A stretch of 64,000 nt of DNA from Pinus tabuliformis (Eukaryota > Streptophyta > Pinopsida > Pinales > Pinaceae): NCBI GenBank assembly GCA_031772625.1, contig CM062815.1:921918582-921982581 (forward strand), given 5' to 3'. A program made the translations under genes and the position numbers. The notes under the pieces are model-generated. The model saw nothing but the letters and a program-made list of their open reading frames with translations, ran no database searches and was not told where the DNA came from. Every line of letters begins with the position of its first letter. Position 1 is the stretch's first letter. This document shows positions 10,873-22,509 of the stretch, one piece after another.

Positions 10873-12787
10873 ATCCATTGATGTGAAAGTCTTTTCCTTT
10901 GTATGCAACTTTGCTCTGAGAAAAGTCATTTATTTTCTGGTTTTTGGCCCTGTGACTTTGTTTTTGGGTGGGTTAGCTTAGGGTTAGATTCAATTTAGTT
11001 TTTCTTGAATTTTCCAGTAGGATGCACCCTCTGAGTATTTCACAGTGCGTCCCTGCACGCACTGTTGCTGTGTGCACAGAGCGGGCCTGCACCTGTCTTA
11101 ATTGGTTTCCTGCGTCCCCTGCTAAAATTTGAGAAAATTTCAATTTTTGCTTTTTTCTCTTTAGATTTTTGTTTTCACTTTGTTTTTTCTGCCTAGATCC
11201 ACTGGTTACCTGCCATAAATCTTCACCTAGGCTTGTTTCATTGGCATTTCTGCTCTAAGCTTTCATCAATTGGGTGTTTTGAGTATCTTTTTTGAGAAAT
11301 TCTTGATTTATTTTCATTTGGTCATTACTTGGAGGTTTCTCTCAGTCCTTTCACAAAATTGCGTATGAGTGTTAATCGCTTTTGAGTGTTTTTATTTTTT
11401 GATCTTTGGAACTCTCACCCAATTTTCTCGACTTGCACTTGATTGGTTCTTAGATTACATTAGAATCGTCTTGTGTTTGAGAATTCTCTTGCATAGATCA
11501 CATTTGCATAATTAGAATTCTCATTTTCAGAATATGAATGAAAAATGTGCATAGATTACATTTGCATACTTTTCAAGTGAATTGTGCATAGATTACAATT
11601 GCATAGTTTACATTCTGAAAAATCAATTGTAGATTTAGATCAGTCTTCTTTGATTTGAATTTACACAAAAAAAAAAAAAAAATGGTTTCGAATTGATTTG
11701 CATTAGTTTTTCTTGATAAAATTAGTGCATTAGAGAATTTGATATATTTTCTCTTAGTGATCAATTTTTTGCATTGTCGGGAGTGAATGGAAACTCTCTC
11801 CTTACTTTAGCTAGGATTCATCGAATTGAAAAGATTACATTATCATATTCTATTGCATTCAGTTGAGTCAGGTCATAACACCATTGGTTTCATATCCATT
11901 TACCCATTTGAGTAATAACAGCCTTAATAACACAACGCTTAATTAAAATTCATCTAGTAATTTTTACATTTCTAGGGCTCTGATACACAAATATAGCTTA
12001 GGCTAGTGTCTTGGAGTAGGAGAGTAATTAACACTCCAAGACAACAAAACCAAACAAGTAGCTCATCTTGTGGTAGGATAAATCCAAATGTTTCATTTGT
12101 ACTCTGGGAAAGCTCCTCTTAAAGGAGAAGCACGAGCTCGTGTCCGAACCAGTGAGGGGATCAATCCTCCCTCGTTGGGAATGACGCCAGACACGCACGT
12201 ATTACAAACGGTAAAACTCGGATTAACCATTGTCGAGGAGCCAGGGGTCACTTGTCGGTAAACCTTGGATTATTATCAAGGAGCCGACAAGGGGATTGAG
12301 CTTGATACTCTGCCCTTGCGTGCTGTCGGAGTGTAGACTATTCCCCCAGGTGCATTTGTTGCTGTTGGTAACCTTAGTGACCATTATCTTTAGGATTCTA
12401 CTGAGGTGACGGTGGAGGGAAGATCCCACTGTACCTGGAGCAGACGTCGGCTAGAATCACTTGGATTTTCTGGGGGGTTCACTTCACTCGAGACGGTTAA
12501 AGTGGAGGAACTTGGTCCAGTCTATTCATTAAGCAGGTTGCCGGGGTAACTGTTCCACCCGCCATTTCTGTACTGAATTCTGCGATGTTGGATTTCATCC
12601 CCAACTAGTGTTTTCGGTCCGGAAGGTTACTGTTTGTGTATGGTTTGACTCCTAGATTTGATAGCGCGTGTTAATTTGTTTGTTTTTACTTTTAGAGACC
12701 ATAGGTGTGAATCCTGAATTTTAATTGTTAGGTGTGAATTGGGAATTGTTAATTTTAGTCTTAAATTGTTAATAAAATTCACTGCAG
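10873..12787 (+). other. Long leader of Element E, non-coding
   Basis: About 1.9 kb between the primer site and the first Gag ATG. It is T-rich at first, with three imperfect repeats of a GCATAGATTACATTTGCATA-type phrase (11490-11610) and an A15-16 run at about 11668. A GC-richer block at 12100-12600 follows. No ORF with recognisable protein content is present. Long leaders are usual in Tat/Ogre-type elements. Confidence 0.6.
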
Positions 12788-13758
12788 TTGAATATAATGG
12801 CAAATGGTCCGGAATTTACCAACCTAGGAACCCCTCCTAACGAGAATCCTAGTACTTTTCCTTACTTTGGAAATTTTGGTCCTCCTTATATGGCTACTTT
12901 GTCATTACCTGGATTTACAATAGGATTACCGATATGGTTATTTTCAACTTCGTTGGCCCAAAGTACTCCAATTGTTCCACCTCAACCGGATGCTTCACCT
13001 CAACAGAGTTCACCATCTCAACATCACCAACCTTTTGTTGACCCTTTACCTTCTTCGCCTAATTTTTCTTCCTCCATTTCTTCCTCTTCGCCTGGTAAAA
13101 GCCTTGATGCTAGTAACCAGGAGGCTAAGAAGAAGAAGAAAGGGAAGAAGAAGAAGAAGAAGAAGAAGCAAGATAAGAAAGAAGTCAACCAACCAACCAC
13201 GACTGTAAGTGTTAGTTGTGTTGAGGAAAACTCCGACATGCATAGTAAACCCAAATAACCTTGCAGGCTTTGTAAGGGTGACCACTTCCTTGTCAATTGT
13301 CCTGGTATTCCAAAGGTCTTGGAAGTATGGTCGAAAAAATCTCATCAACTTTCCATTGATCCATCAACCAGTGATAGTCAGGTTCCTGGGAAAAAGGGTA
13401 AAGTTAGGTTTCCTTGTAAGTTGTGCAAAGGGAGTCATCAAACTCACATTTGCCCTCACATGGATGAAGCCTCAACATTGTTGGAAAGCCTTACTGTTCC
13501 ACAGCAAGAATTTCCAACTGGTTACCGTAAAATTTCTCCCAACCTACCATCAACTGACGGAGTAATTGATCTAAATTCAAGTACGGTCAATCACACTCTT
13601 CCATTGGAGAGTGAAACTCATGTCACTCAAGTTGATGATCCAATAGTTGATCAAGTGGTCGATTCAATTTCACATTCGGTCGATCCCACTTTCCCTTTAG
13701 AGAGTGAACTTCATACCGCTCAGGTTCTTCTTGTTACATTAGATTCTTCTATGCCGGG
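12788..13758 (+). pseudogene. gag: Gag-like protein of Element E, one stop and one frameshift
   Basis: The frame opens at the ATG at 12788 (or 12797). It has a Pro/Ser-rich N-terminus, a Lys tract of about 25 mostly basic residues (13125-13180), then two CCHC-like knuckles: CRLCKGDHFLVNC and CKLCKGSHQTHIC (about 13262-13300 and 13414-13452). A single TAA at 13256-13258 interrupts the frame; the reading phase is the same on both sides. The C-terminal part has Pro/Ser/Val-Asp repeats. Near 13755 a run of G is one base short, moving the frame away from the protease. Otherwise the frame is open, so this copy was recently coding. Similar knuckle pairs occur in widespread plant Tat-like elements (recognised from memory). 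Confidence 0.72.
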
Positions 13759-14571
13759 GGCATTTCACCTGTTTCTACAGAACCCCCTCCAAGTACTGAG
13801 GTCTTTTCCTTTGATTGGAATAGACTGACAGAACCTCGTCTTCCTTCCTCCATCCCTTTCCAAATCATTGTCAAGGCAGGTGGTAGAGACATACATCGTA
13901 CTCAGGTAGATGAAGGTGCTTCTGTTAGTATTTTATCCTCAACTGTTTGGAAAGCTTTGGGTTCCCCTCAGCTTGCACCTATTACGCAGAATCTGAAAGC
14001 TTTTAACAGAACCATTAGTGAACCTTTAGGGATCCTTCCTAAGTTTTCTATTACCTTGGAAGGTAAAACTGTCTGTATTGATCTTATGGTAGTTCGAGGT
14101 CCCTTGGATTTCAATTTACTCCTTGGGCGAGACTATGTTTATGCAATGAAAGCAGTTGTATCGACACTCTTTCGCGTGATGTCTTTCCCTCACAATGGCA
14201 GTATTGTGACTGTAGACCAGCTTTCGTTCCCTAGTCTTGTTCCAACTACCAATAATATGACATCCCTAAATGTTCCTGATTCTAAAGTGGTATCTACCCT
14301 GCCACGGGTTAATTATGTGGCAACTGGTCCCATGTTTTCAGTTACCGATGTAAGTGAGCCTCTCACTGTTTGCTCATCTTCCTTTAATTTAGATACGGTA
14401 ATTGACATGGAAAACTCTATGGGATTACATGAACACGATGTTCTTATCCCTTTTGAGTCCCTTGACATGTGTTCCTTCCAAACAAGTATTCTTCCTTCTG
14501 ATGAAGACCTCTTGGAAGCCATGATCAAGGTGTGTCCATTGACATGTCTTTCTTCCAGTTGGAAGCCATGA
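13759..14571 (+). pseudogene. Retropepsin domain of Element E
   Basis: In the frame after the G-run lesion the product contains VDEGASVSILSS (D-x-G active-site loop), then DFNLLLGRDYVYAMKAV, matching the second conserved protease block (L-L-G-R-D-Y). About 140 residues of unassigned tail follow before the stop at 14569-14571. Nothing resembling reverse transcriptase, RNase H or integrase follows. The domain itself is open, so only its link to Gag is broken. It would have cut Gag in a trans-mobilised particle; that role is inferred. Confidence 0.72.
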
Positions 14572-14582
14572 TCAGTGAATTC

Positions 14583-16740
14583 CGAGGAAAGTTCCTTTTA
14601 CTGTGTCAACCTCGTTAAAAAATGAATCAGTGTGTGCGAGGATAGTTTTTTCCTGTATCAACCTCGTTAAAAAATGAAACATGCTGCCACGAGGAAAGTT
14701 CCTTTTACTGAGTCAACCTCGTTAAAAAATGAATCAGGGTGCGAGGATAGTTTTGTTCCTGTATCAACCTCGTTAAAAAATGAAACATGCTATTCCGAGG
14801 AAAGTTCCTTTTACTGTGTCAACCTCGTTAAAAAATGAATCAGTTGGTCTGAGGATAGTTCCTTTTACTGAGTCAACCTCATTAAAAAATGAATCAGGTA
14901 GATAGTAGTATATATAGGTAGATTGTAGAAAGTAGGATTTGTGAGGAAAGTTCCTTTTACTGTGTCAACCTCGTTAAAAAATGAATCAGTGTCTGTGAGG
15001 AAAGTTCCTTTTACTGTGTCAACCTCGTTAAAAAATGAAACAACTCCCTTTTCAAGTCGGATCTTTACACGATCTTGAAAGTAAAGCTTCATTCCATCCA
15101 GCTGGTTGAATGAAATGAAGCTTGGGGGGCATGTACCTTAATTTGCGTCATTATGCTGGGGGCATGCGAACTTCATGAGCATAGTTCCTTGTCTTGTGTC
15201 AAGCTCGTTAAAAAATGAAACAAGGATAGGTTAAGTAGGTAGATTGTAGAGAGTAGTCATGAGCATAGTTCCTTGTCTTGTGTCAAGCTCATTAAAAAAT
15301 GAATCAAGGATTTTAGAGCATAGTTCCTTGTCTTGTGTCAAGCTCGTTCAAAAATGAATCAAGGTTTTTAGAGTAGAGTTTTTTGTTAGGTAGATTGTAG
15401 AGAGTAGTTATGAGCATAGTTCCTTATCTTGTGTCAAGCTCGTTTAAAAAATGAAACAAGGGTTATGAGCATAGTTCCTTGTCTTGTGTCAAGCTCACTA
15501 AAAAATGAAACAACTCCCACGAGTCTTTCCAAGATCTAGAAAGTAAAGCTTCATTCCATCCACCTCATTGAATGCAATATGCAAACTTATAGCAAGCATA
15601 GTTTTTCGTTTCAAGCTTGCGTAAACATGAAACCGAACCCGAGCATAGTTCTTTTCCTGTGTCAAGCTCGTTAAAAAAATGAAACAAATCCTCCTCTAAT
15701 TGAGTCAAGAGTTTGACAAGATCTCATAAATGTTAAGTTGTATATTTAGGTTAGTTATTTCAGTTTTTTGCATAATTTCTTACAGTTTTAGGTCGAGTCT
15801 TTCAAATGATCTCGTACTTGAACCTTCATTTCATCCACCGTAGTTGAATGAAATGAAGCTAGGGGGGCATGCGCTCTAGCAGTTACGCTTAGGGGGCATC
15901 AAGCACAGTTTTCTCTCTGTTTCAAGCTTGTGTAAAAATGAAACTACTTTGAAGCATAGTTTTTCTCTGTTTCAAGCTTTTGTAAAAATGAAACCTATCT
16001 CGAGTCAATTTCAGTTATTTTCAAGACTCGTTAAACTCATGAAAATCCCGAGATTATTTTGCTATCTTTCATTCTCGTAAAACAAATGAAAATGCCGAGT
16101 TCTTTCCGTCTTTTCCTGCTCGTAAATTAAATTGAAATTCGGCCATATGAGTACATTTTTATCACTTTTTCGAACTCATTAAAACTTACGAAAAAGTGAA
16201 AACCATGAGTACATTTTTATCATTTTTTCGAACTCGTTAAAACTTACGAAAAAGTGAAACCTTGGAGTTCTCTTTTAAGCCCTTTTCAGACTCTCAAAAT
16301 ATGAAAAGATTGCCGAGTTTTTCTTTTAGACTCGTTAAAATGGAATTAAAAGACGGTCCTCTTATAGCCCTTTTCTGACCGTAAAAACATGAAAAGATTG
16401 CCGGATTTTTGTCGTTTCAAATTCAATATTGGAAATAAAACGACGTGTCCTTGATCGCTTTTTACTTTTCAGGTCAGTGGCACTAATCATGAAAGTACTC
16501 CTTGGTCGCAAGATCAAGCGGTTCTCCCAGGTATTATTTTATACTTTTTCGGGCTTGGGGGACACAAATTTACGAAAAAGTTCAACCTGGAGTCTTCTTA
16601 AGTTTTTCAGACTCTCTAAAATTGAAAAACGCCGAGTTTCTCCTATACTGGGCTCGTTAAAAATTTCACAGTAAAGGACCTGTTCAATTACAAACAGGAA
16701 CGAACCACTCCTTCCTAGGGTTCGAATCAAAACTAGGTTG
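14583..16740 (+). repeat. Tandem array of putative H-type pseudoknot units in Element E
   Basis: At least twenty consecutive units of about 45-100 bp share the order a - b - a' - b', where a pairs with a' and b pairs with b', the interleaved order of an H-type pseudoknot. Examples of a/a': CGAGG/CCTCG (14583, 14610), GAGC/GCTC (15177, 15203), CAAGC/GCTTG (15900, 15926), CGAGTC/GACTCG (16001, 16025), CGGTC/GACCG (16354, 16377), CGAACC/GGTTCG (16701, 16719). Examples of b/b': CTTGTGTCA/TGAAACAAG (one mismatch), CACTTTTTCG/CGAAAAAGTG (16163, 16189), GTTTTTCA/TGAAAAAC (16602, 16623). Only 0-2 bases, usually one A, separate b from a', and the loop before b' is usually A-rich (TTAAAAAA). The stem sequences change from unit to unit while pairing persists. 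Confidence 0.75.
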
Positions 16741-17198
16741 GACTCATCCGAAGGATGAGCTTATAATCAAGCATATGTTATCCTCCTCAAGCTTGTTAAA
16801 AATAAAGAGGTACTTGCCAGAAATGGCGGGGGAAAAGAGAGAAGAATGAGCCTATTTGTTATCCTTTGTTCCAAAAGAAACTTTATTACCACTCTTGGAC
16901 ACGACACTTTTCATTCACCTGGGTTGGGAAATCCTTTACCTCACAGTTGATCAAACCACATTGAAAGTCTTCAGTCGGGTTCCGGGGATTAACTTTGAGT
17001 CGTTTATCACCAAGCCATCTGTGGTGTCGTTATTTGTTCAAGGGGTTTGCAAACAAAACTTTCATCTGCAAAATACTTGTCATCCATTTGACCATCCGTG
17101 AGTCAGTCCTTACAGCAACATTTCTTCAACTCGAACAAATGATTTCGTGTTGTGGGTTTGCCTGCAATGGGTCGCTTTCTATCGACATCAGCACATTA
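15875..17198 (+). repeat. First copy of a 1324-bp direct tandem duplication
   Basis: It starts TCTAGCAGTTACGC and ends ...CAGCACATTA; the second copy begins at 17199. It includes the more diverse pseudoknot units and about 500 bp of other sequence (16740-17198). The copies differ at only a few percent of positions by eye. An 81-aa ORF (16429-16674 and 17752-17997) is identical in both but is not a credible gene. Confidence 0.88.
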
Positions 17199-18522
17199 TC
17201 TAGCAGTTACGCTTAGGGGTCATCAAGCACAGTTTTCTCTCTGTTTCAAGCTTGTGTAAAAATGAAACTACTTTGAAGCATAGTTTTTCTCTGTTTCAAG
17301 CTTTTGTAAAAATGAAACTATCTCGAGTCAATTTCAGTTATTTTCAAGACTCGTTAAACTCATGAAAATCCCGAGATTATTTTGCTATCTTTCATTCTCG
17401 TAAAACAAATGAAAATGCCGAGTTCTTTCCGTCTTTTCCTTCTCGTAAATTAAATTGAAATTCGGCCATATGAGTACATTTTTATCACTTTTTCGAACTC
17501 ATTAAAACTTACGAAAAAGTGAAAACCATGAGTACATTTTTATCATTTTTTCGAACTCGTTAAAACTTACGAAAAAGTGAAACCTTGGAGTTCTCTTTTA
17601 AGCCCTTTTCAGACTCTCAAAATATGAAAAGATTGCCGAGTTTTTCTTTTAGACTTGTTAAAACGGAATTAAAAGATGGTCCTCTTATAGCCCTTTTCTG
17701 ACCGTAAAAACATGAAAATATTGCCGGATTTTTGTCGTTTCAAATTCGATATTGGAAATAAAACGACGTGTCCTTGATCGCTTTTTACTTTTTAGGTCAG
17801 TGGCACTAATCATGAAAGTACTCCTTGGTCGCAAGATCAAGCGGTTCTCCCAGGTATTATTTTATACTTTTTCGGGCTTGGGGGACACAAATTTACGAAA
17901 AAGTTCAACCTGGAGTCTTCTTAAGTTTTTCAGACTCTCTAAAATTGAAAAACGCCGAGTTTCTCCTATACTGGGCTCGTTAAAAATTTCACAGTAAAGG
18001 ACCTATTCAATTACAAACAGGAACGAACCACTCCTTCCTAGGGTTCGAATCAAAACTAGGTTGGACTCATCCGAAGGATGAGCTTATAATCAAGCATATG
18101 TTATCCTCCTCAAGCTTGTTAAAAATAAAGAGGTACTTGCCAGAAATGGTGGGGGAAAAGAGAGAAGAATGAGCCCATTTGTTATCTTTTGTCTCAGAAG
18201 AAACTTTATTACCACTCTTGGACACGACACTTTTCATTCACCTGCATTGGGAAATCATTTACCTCACAGTTGATCAAACCACTTTGAAAGTCTTCAGCCG
18301 GGTTCCGAGGGTTAACTTTGAGTCGTTTATCACCAAGCCATCTGTGGTGTCGTTATGTGTTCACGGGGTCTGCAAACAAAACTTTCATCTGCAAAATACT
18401 TGTCATCCATTTGACCATCCCTGAGTCAGTCCTTACAGCAACATTTCTTCAACTTGAACAAATGATTTCGTGTTGTGGGCTTGCCTGCAACGGGTCACTT
18501 TCTATCGACATCAGCACATTAT
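17199..18522 (+). repeat. Second copy of the 1324-bp duplication
   Basis: It repeats the first copy and ends at CACATTATCTAG near 18522. Several substitutions relative to copy one keep pairing through G-U wobbles, for example CGGTC to TGGTC opposite GACCG, and ACTCG to ACTTG opposite CGAGT. Others weaken pairing, for example TGAAAAG to TGAAAAT. Confidence 0.88.
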
Positions 18523-19193
18523 CTAGAGAGATGACTTAGAAATCGTCAGTACCTTGAAGTCTGCATGCATCAATGGCAGGTTTCTCGCCTTTGACGTCAG
18601 TTTACATCATTGACTTTCGATCAAAGGACTCCGTGAAATGTTCGACATCAACTCATTCATTCACATCTCATGGATTGTACTGGGTACTTTGAGAACCATT
18701 GACATTACTGGTGGTCTCTCTCACACTTGTTAACAGTTTACATCATCGACTGGTAATCAAGTGGTTTCTACCATGTTCGACATCAACTCATTTATTCGCA
18801 TGGCTAGAATCGTACCAACTCGAGAAGTAGAAATGAAGACCCTGGATCCAGTTTCCACCATCCAGGCTGCGAGGAGTTTTGTATTCATTGTCTAAGTAGA
18901 CTAATCATAAACAGATGGCTGCGCCCATACTGTGTCTACAAAAGTCTATGATTATGATGTACTACAAGATCATTCCTGTATCAGAGTAGTTAGTCTGTTA
19001 GTTAAAGTTTTGATCTGAGTATGGGAATGCCTACCTCAGTGATGATATAATCTTATACATGTATTTTGTGTTGAAAATTGCAGGTTCTGACCAGGCTCTC
19101 CACGAGATAATCCTTGAAATGATAAAGCGCTTCACCCTTCCTAGATTTACAAAACCCTAATCTATTACAGGCTTCGCACTTTAGGGGGAAATC
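18523..19193 (+). other. Unique 3' tail and polypurine tract of Element E
   Basis: About 670 bp without coding signal. A phrase TTCGACATCAACTCATT occurs twice (about 18638 and 18777). It ends in TTAGGGGGAAAT (19181-19192), the polypurine tract directly before the right LTR. Confidence 0.7.
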
Positions 19194-20246
19194 TGTTACA
19201 CTAAAAAATGTCACCATGGCTATATACAGTTAGTATGACTCTATCAACAGTCATGCTATCCTCCTGGGCAAGTCTTAAGCCTCTGCTCTCCATGTCAAAC
19301 TCCAAAAAGAGAGAAAGTCTTTATAAATGTATTTATCTCTGGGTACGCAGGTTCTCTCAACCTTGCCTGCGGGTACGCACCTAATGTTCACAATAACTGC
19401 GTCCTTGGACGCTCTGTATGTAAAGGGGCAGGTGCGTCCCCCTGTAAAGGTCAAAATGCGCAAGTTTCATCTTTAAAAAGTTACTTGTGGTCATTTCTAA
19501 AGCATTCTAGAAGGTTGTTCGACGTGTATTGAGCACCTCCAGATGGTTCATGTACCTCTACCAAAGAGGAACTTATCCCATCAAGAGAGGAGCTATCCCA
19601 TCCAAAGAGGGGATTATCCCATTGATGGTGGACCTGATTAACTTCCTCTTGAGCACTATAAATACAGGCATTGGGCCAGAAGGAGGGGAGGTTGAAAGCT
19701 AAACATTTCTAAGGGTAGATGCTACAGGAATTAGGACTCCCATTTAGAAGCTTGTGAGGAGAGATTACCATCTTTGCTTGTTCTATTTGGAAGTGGGTGA
19801 GCTTTGTCAAAGTAAAGGAGAACTCTTGATGGACCCTGGGAGGGACTTGCACAACACCAAGGCTCAGGTTGTAATTGTTCCTTTTGTTACCTATTAATGC
19901 AAATGAGTCCATTCTTCTCAATAACTTGTTATTTATGAGTTGTTTCATGTACTCCTTGGTCTATATGTTAAATGTGTTTTATTCTATGAGATTATCAAGT
20001 GCTATTTAATCGTTTGATTGTTAGTGGATGCAGGTTTCAAAGTGAAGGAGGAGCTCATCCGGATCAGCGGAGCTGGACTGCTACAACAACGTGGGACTAC
20101 AGGTAGGATCTAAACACTTGATTTCTTATATAGTAAATGCATGTTTAGAGAAGGATTGCTCTTGTTTGTCTTGTTTGTCACTAGAGAGTCTTAGGCTCCT
20201 AGGGAGGTTGATTTGTGTCCGCACTATCGACTCTTTCCGCCTGACA
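19194..20246 (+). repeat. Right LTR of Element E
   Basis: Nearly identical to 9809-10851, with TATAAATA at 19657-19664 and a short extra TTGTCTTG-like duplication near 20170. It ends CCGCCTGACA. Confidence 0.9.
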
Positions 20247-21723
20247 CCAGTAATATATATGGTTTTCATGGTGATATGGTTTGGAACCTGGTTGTCGACT
20301 TGTGGTTGTCGGCAGGATTTGGTCGGCGATATGTGATTTTCGTCTGTCTCTCAGGATTTGGTGTTGACATGGGTTTGTCGTCCATTTGCAGGGTTTGGTT
20401 GTTGTCATCATGTTATGATTGTCGCAAATGTCACTTTGTGATAATTTGATGTAAATAGTTTTTTTGTTTATGTAAGGTTAAAACGTATGAATAAAACCTA
20501 CCTACAAAAACTATGGTGGACAAACAAAATTCAAAAACCTAAACTCATTAAAATAAAACCTAATACAAACTACACCATGAATTATCCTAAACCCTAAAGT
20601 AGAACCTAATTCAAACATTCAAATTACTTTAAAAATATATAACCCTAAGTTGAAACCCTCTCGGGCTATGGCATTACAAACAAAACCATATTAAAAACAT
20701 TACAATGAAAAAATAATAAACTCAGGCCCTAAACCGTGCTGGTATGGAGACCGCGGCAGAGAAGGCATGTGAACAGGAGTATGGATACCATGCAGAGATT
20801 AACCGTGGCAGTCAGGTTATAGACTGTGTCAGAACCGCGACAACATTCATGCACATGTGAACAGGCAGAAGGTTACATTAACCATCAGGTGGAGTTCAGA
20901 CCAAAGCGGTAACCGTAGCAGAGTTGTAGCATGTGCACATGCCAACCGCAACCGGAACCATCACGGATCAGCCGTTGGGTGGCATCTTGCAGTTAGACCG
21001 TTGTTTTTCACACGTAACTATCGCCTATTCCATGCAGTTTACTAGACCGCCAATAGTAAGTGCTTATTCAAAGTCCAATTTGGGGTTTTTAGTTGAGTTT
21101 ATGTCTATTTTTAATTCGCAGACCTTGTAACAAACCAGCTAGGTGTTCCTTAGTGGTTAGACCGAGCACATTCATGCCTATCTGGGCCTGAGGAGTCTCA
21201 AATGAACATTTTTTACTATAAATTCACCATTTTCTTCATAGTAAAGGGGATTAATGGTTTTGGGTTTAGAGTGGAGATTCTAGAGGATATAGGCGATTTT
21301 GTTTTCACTGTCACAGGAGCATCTAGAGTTAGGATTGGGAACTGTGATAGGCGTTGGAAATCTGGTTCAGGGAGCTTTCTTGTGACAGTGACTAGAAGTT
21401 CCTGTGTGCAAACTCATTTTGGTCAATTTCCTATGTAATCGACCTTCTCGAATTCAATCCTAATAATGCGGTCGCCCATCTTGAAAGCCGACTCGGAGAC
21501 TTAGTCCATCAGGGATGAACTCCTAATCAATATTTATGTCTGGTATAGCTGTGTATTTCCTATTTTCACTTCTGTTTTGCATCTTGCTTATGTTTTATCA
21601 TCTTTCGTAAAGTATTTCTTCTCAAGTAGTTCTCATGGTTTTCAACAATTTAAGTTAACATTCATTTCACTGTTGGAATAATCAAATCAACTTCAGTTTT
21701 TAACATATGATCATTTCATATCA
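20247..21723 (+). repeat. Right LTR of Element D, second part
   Basis: Continues the D LTR from the E insertion point (about CAGTAATATATATGG) to ...TTTCATATCA. It aligns with 5461-6933 and is followed by the ATAAG duplication. Confidence 0.88.
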
Positions 21724-22015
21724 ATAAGTTGTTAATGACTTGATGTATACCTAGTTGATGATGATGCCTTGATGATTCTTACTAATATATGCAATGATCA
21801 GATGTGACAGTAAAGAATTGGCGCAGGTGCAGGGGGAGAATATGCTACGCTTCTAATAATGCATTGTTGGCATTCTGTTTAGAAGTCTTTGGTACATAAC
21901 AATTCTTATCAATGGTGAGGAGGCTTATGTTTTTGAAGTGTTTAAATGATACATCATGCTATGTTGCAGTCATGAGTTGCCTATGGTGAAATCTCAGATG
22001 ATACTTATATTTCTT
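21724..22015 (+). other. Scaffold unit 1 internal fragment between Elements D and F
   Basis: Matches unit 2 at about 45532-45825. It contains a purine tract GCAGGGGGAGAATATG near 21831. No coding sequence. Confidence 0.7.
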
Positions 22016-22487
22016 TGTAGGTTTTAACCCTGTACAAAAATTACCTGCAGATGAATTCTAAAACACAGAAAATAAACAATGCGAGAGCATAACACATAAA
22101 ACACATATACACAGAGATTTTCCCCTAGATCCCAAAACTGGGACTACCAGTGTGATTTTTCATTATGTTCCTTTCAATGTTATAATACATATTTATACTT
22201 GTCGAAGAATCTAATACCATGGACCGAAAACCATCACGTCCAAAACCATGTGCGAAAAACATGCATAAAACCATAGGTAGGTCCGCCCAACCTAACGTAG
22301 GGTCCAAAACCAGAATTTTTTGGGGCACTATCCCAGTCCCCATAGAGTGGGGTTACCTGCACCCATCAAACCCCCTGTGACTCCCCCCACTATGCAATCA
22401 GCGCAACGAAGGGGGGGCTCCACCCCCTCCTAACCTCCTAGTTAACTACGTGGGCTAGTCGTGGAAAGAATATAACACAACCCAACA
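22016..22487 (-). repeat. 3' LTR of Element F
   Basis: The 472-bp copy. It is followed on the plus strand by TTCTCCCACTTG, the complement of a polypurine tract, as expected before a minus-strand 3' LTR. Confidence 0.88.
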
Positions 22488-22509
22488 TTCTCCCACTTGT
22501 TGTTTTCTT

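Larger units (their letters stand above)
9809..20246 (+). mobile_element. Element E: young non-autonomous Tat-like Ty3/gypsy element with structured repeat array
   Basis: Two LTRs of 1043 bp (9809-10851) and 1053 bp (19194-20246) flank an 8.3 kb internal region. The insertion sits in Element D's right LTR. The target duplication is imperfect (CCGTT left, CCAGT right). By eye the LTRs differ at only about one base in a hundred plus a short indel, so it is among the youngest insertions here. Coding content is Gag and protease only; there is no reverse transcriptase or integrase. Downstream of protease are about 4.6 kb of repeats. Tat-lineage elements are known to carry hypervariable tandem repeats between the coding part and the 3' LTR, which supports the assignment. 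Confidence 0.88.
5355..21723 (+). mobile_element. Element D: non-autonomous Ty3/gypsy LTR retrotransposon, split by Element E
   Basis: The element is bounded by TGATCC...ATCA ends and a perfect 5-bp target duplication ATAAG (5350-5354 and 21724-21728). The empty site can be read in scaffold unit 2 near 45530. The left LTR is 5355-6933; the right LTR starts at 9700 and resumes at about 20247 after Element E. The internal region is only about 2.8 kb and carries gag, protease and the very first part of reverse transcriptase. By eye the LTRs differ by roughly 10 percent in the compared stretch, so it is an older insertion than E. Confidence 0.9.

Noticed and set aside
13024..13348. Overlapping minus-strand ORFs rich in Phe/Leu resembling membrane proteins
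   Set aside because: They are shadows of the Lys-rich AAG-repeat tract of the Element E Gag on the opposite strand.
14583..15690. Regularly spaced repeats of about 50 bp resembling a CRISPR array
   Set aside because: This is a plant retroelement 3' region. The spacers are not unique, the repeats vary in a paired way and there are no cas genes.
16429..17997. Two identical 81-aa ORFs (16429-16674, 17752-17997)
   Set aside because: Their identity follows from the recent 1324-bp duplication. They lie in structured repeats, have no domain, and similar short ORFs are expected by chance.
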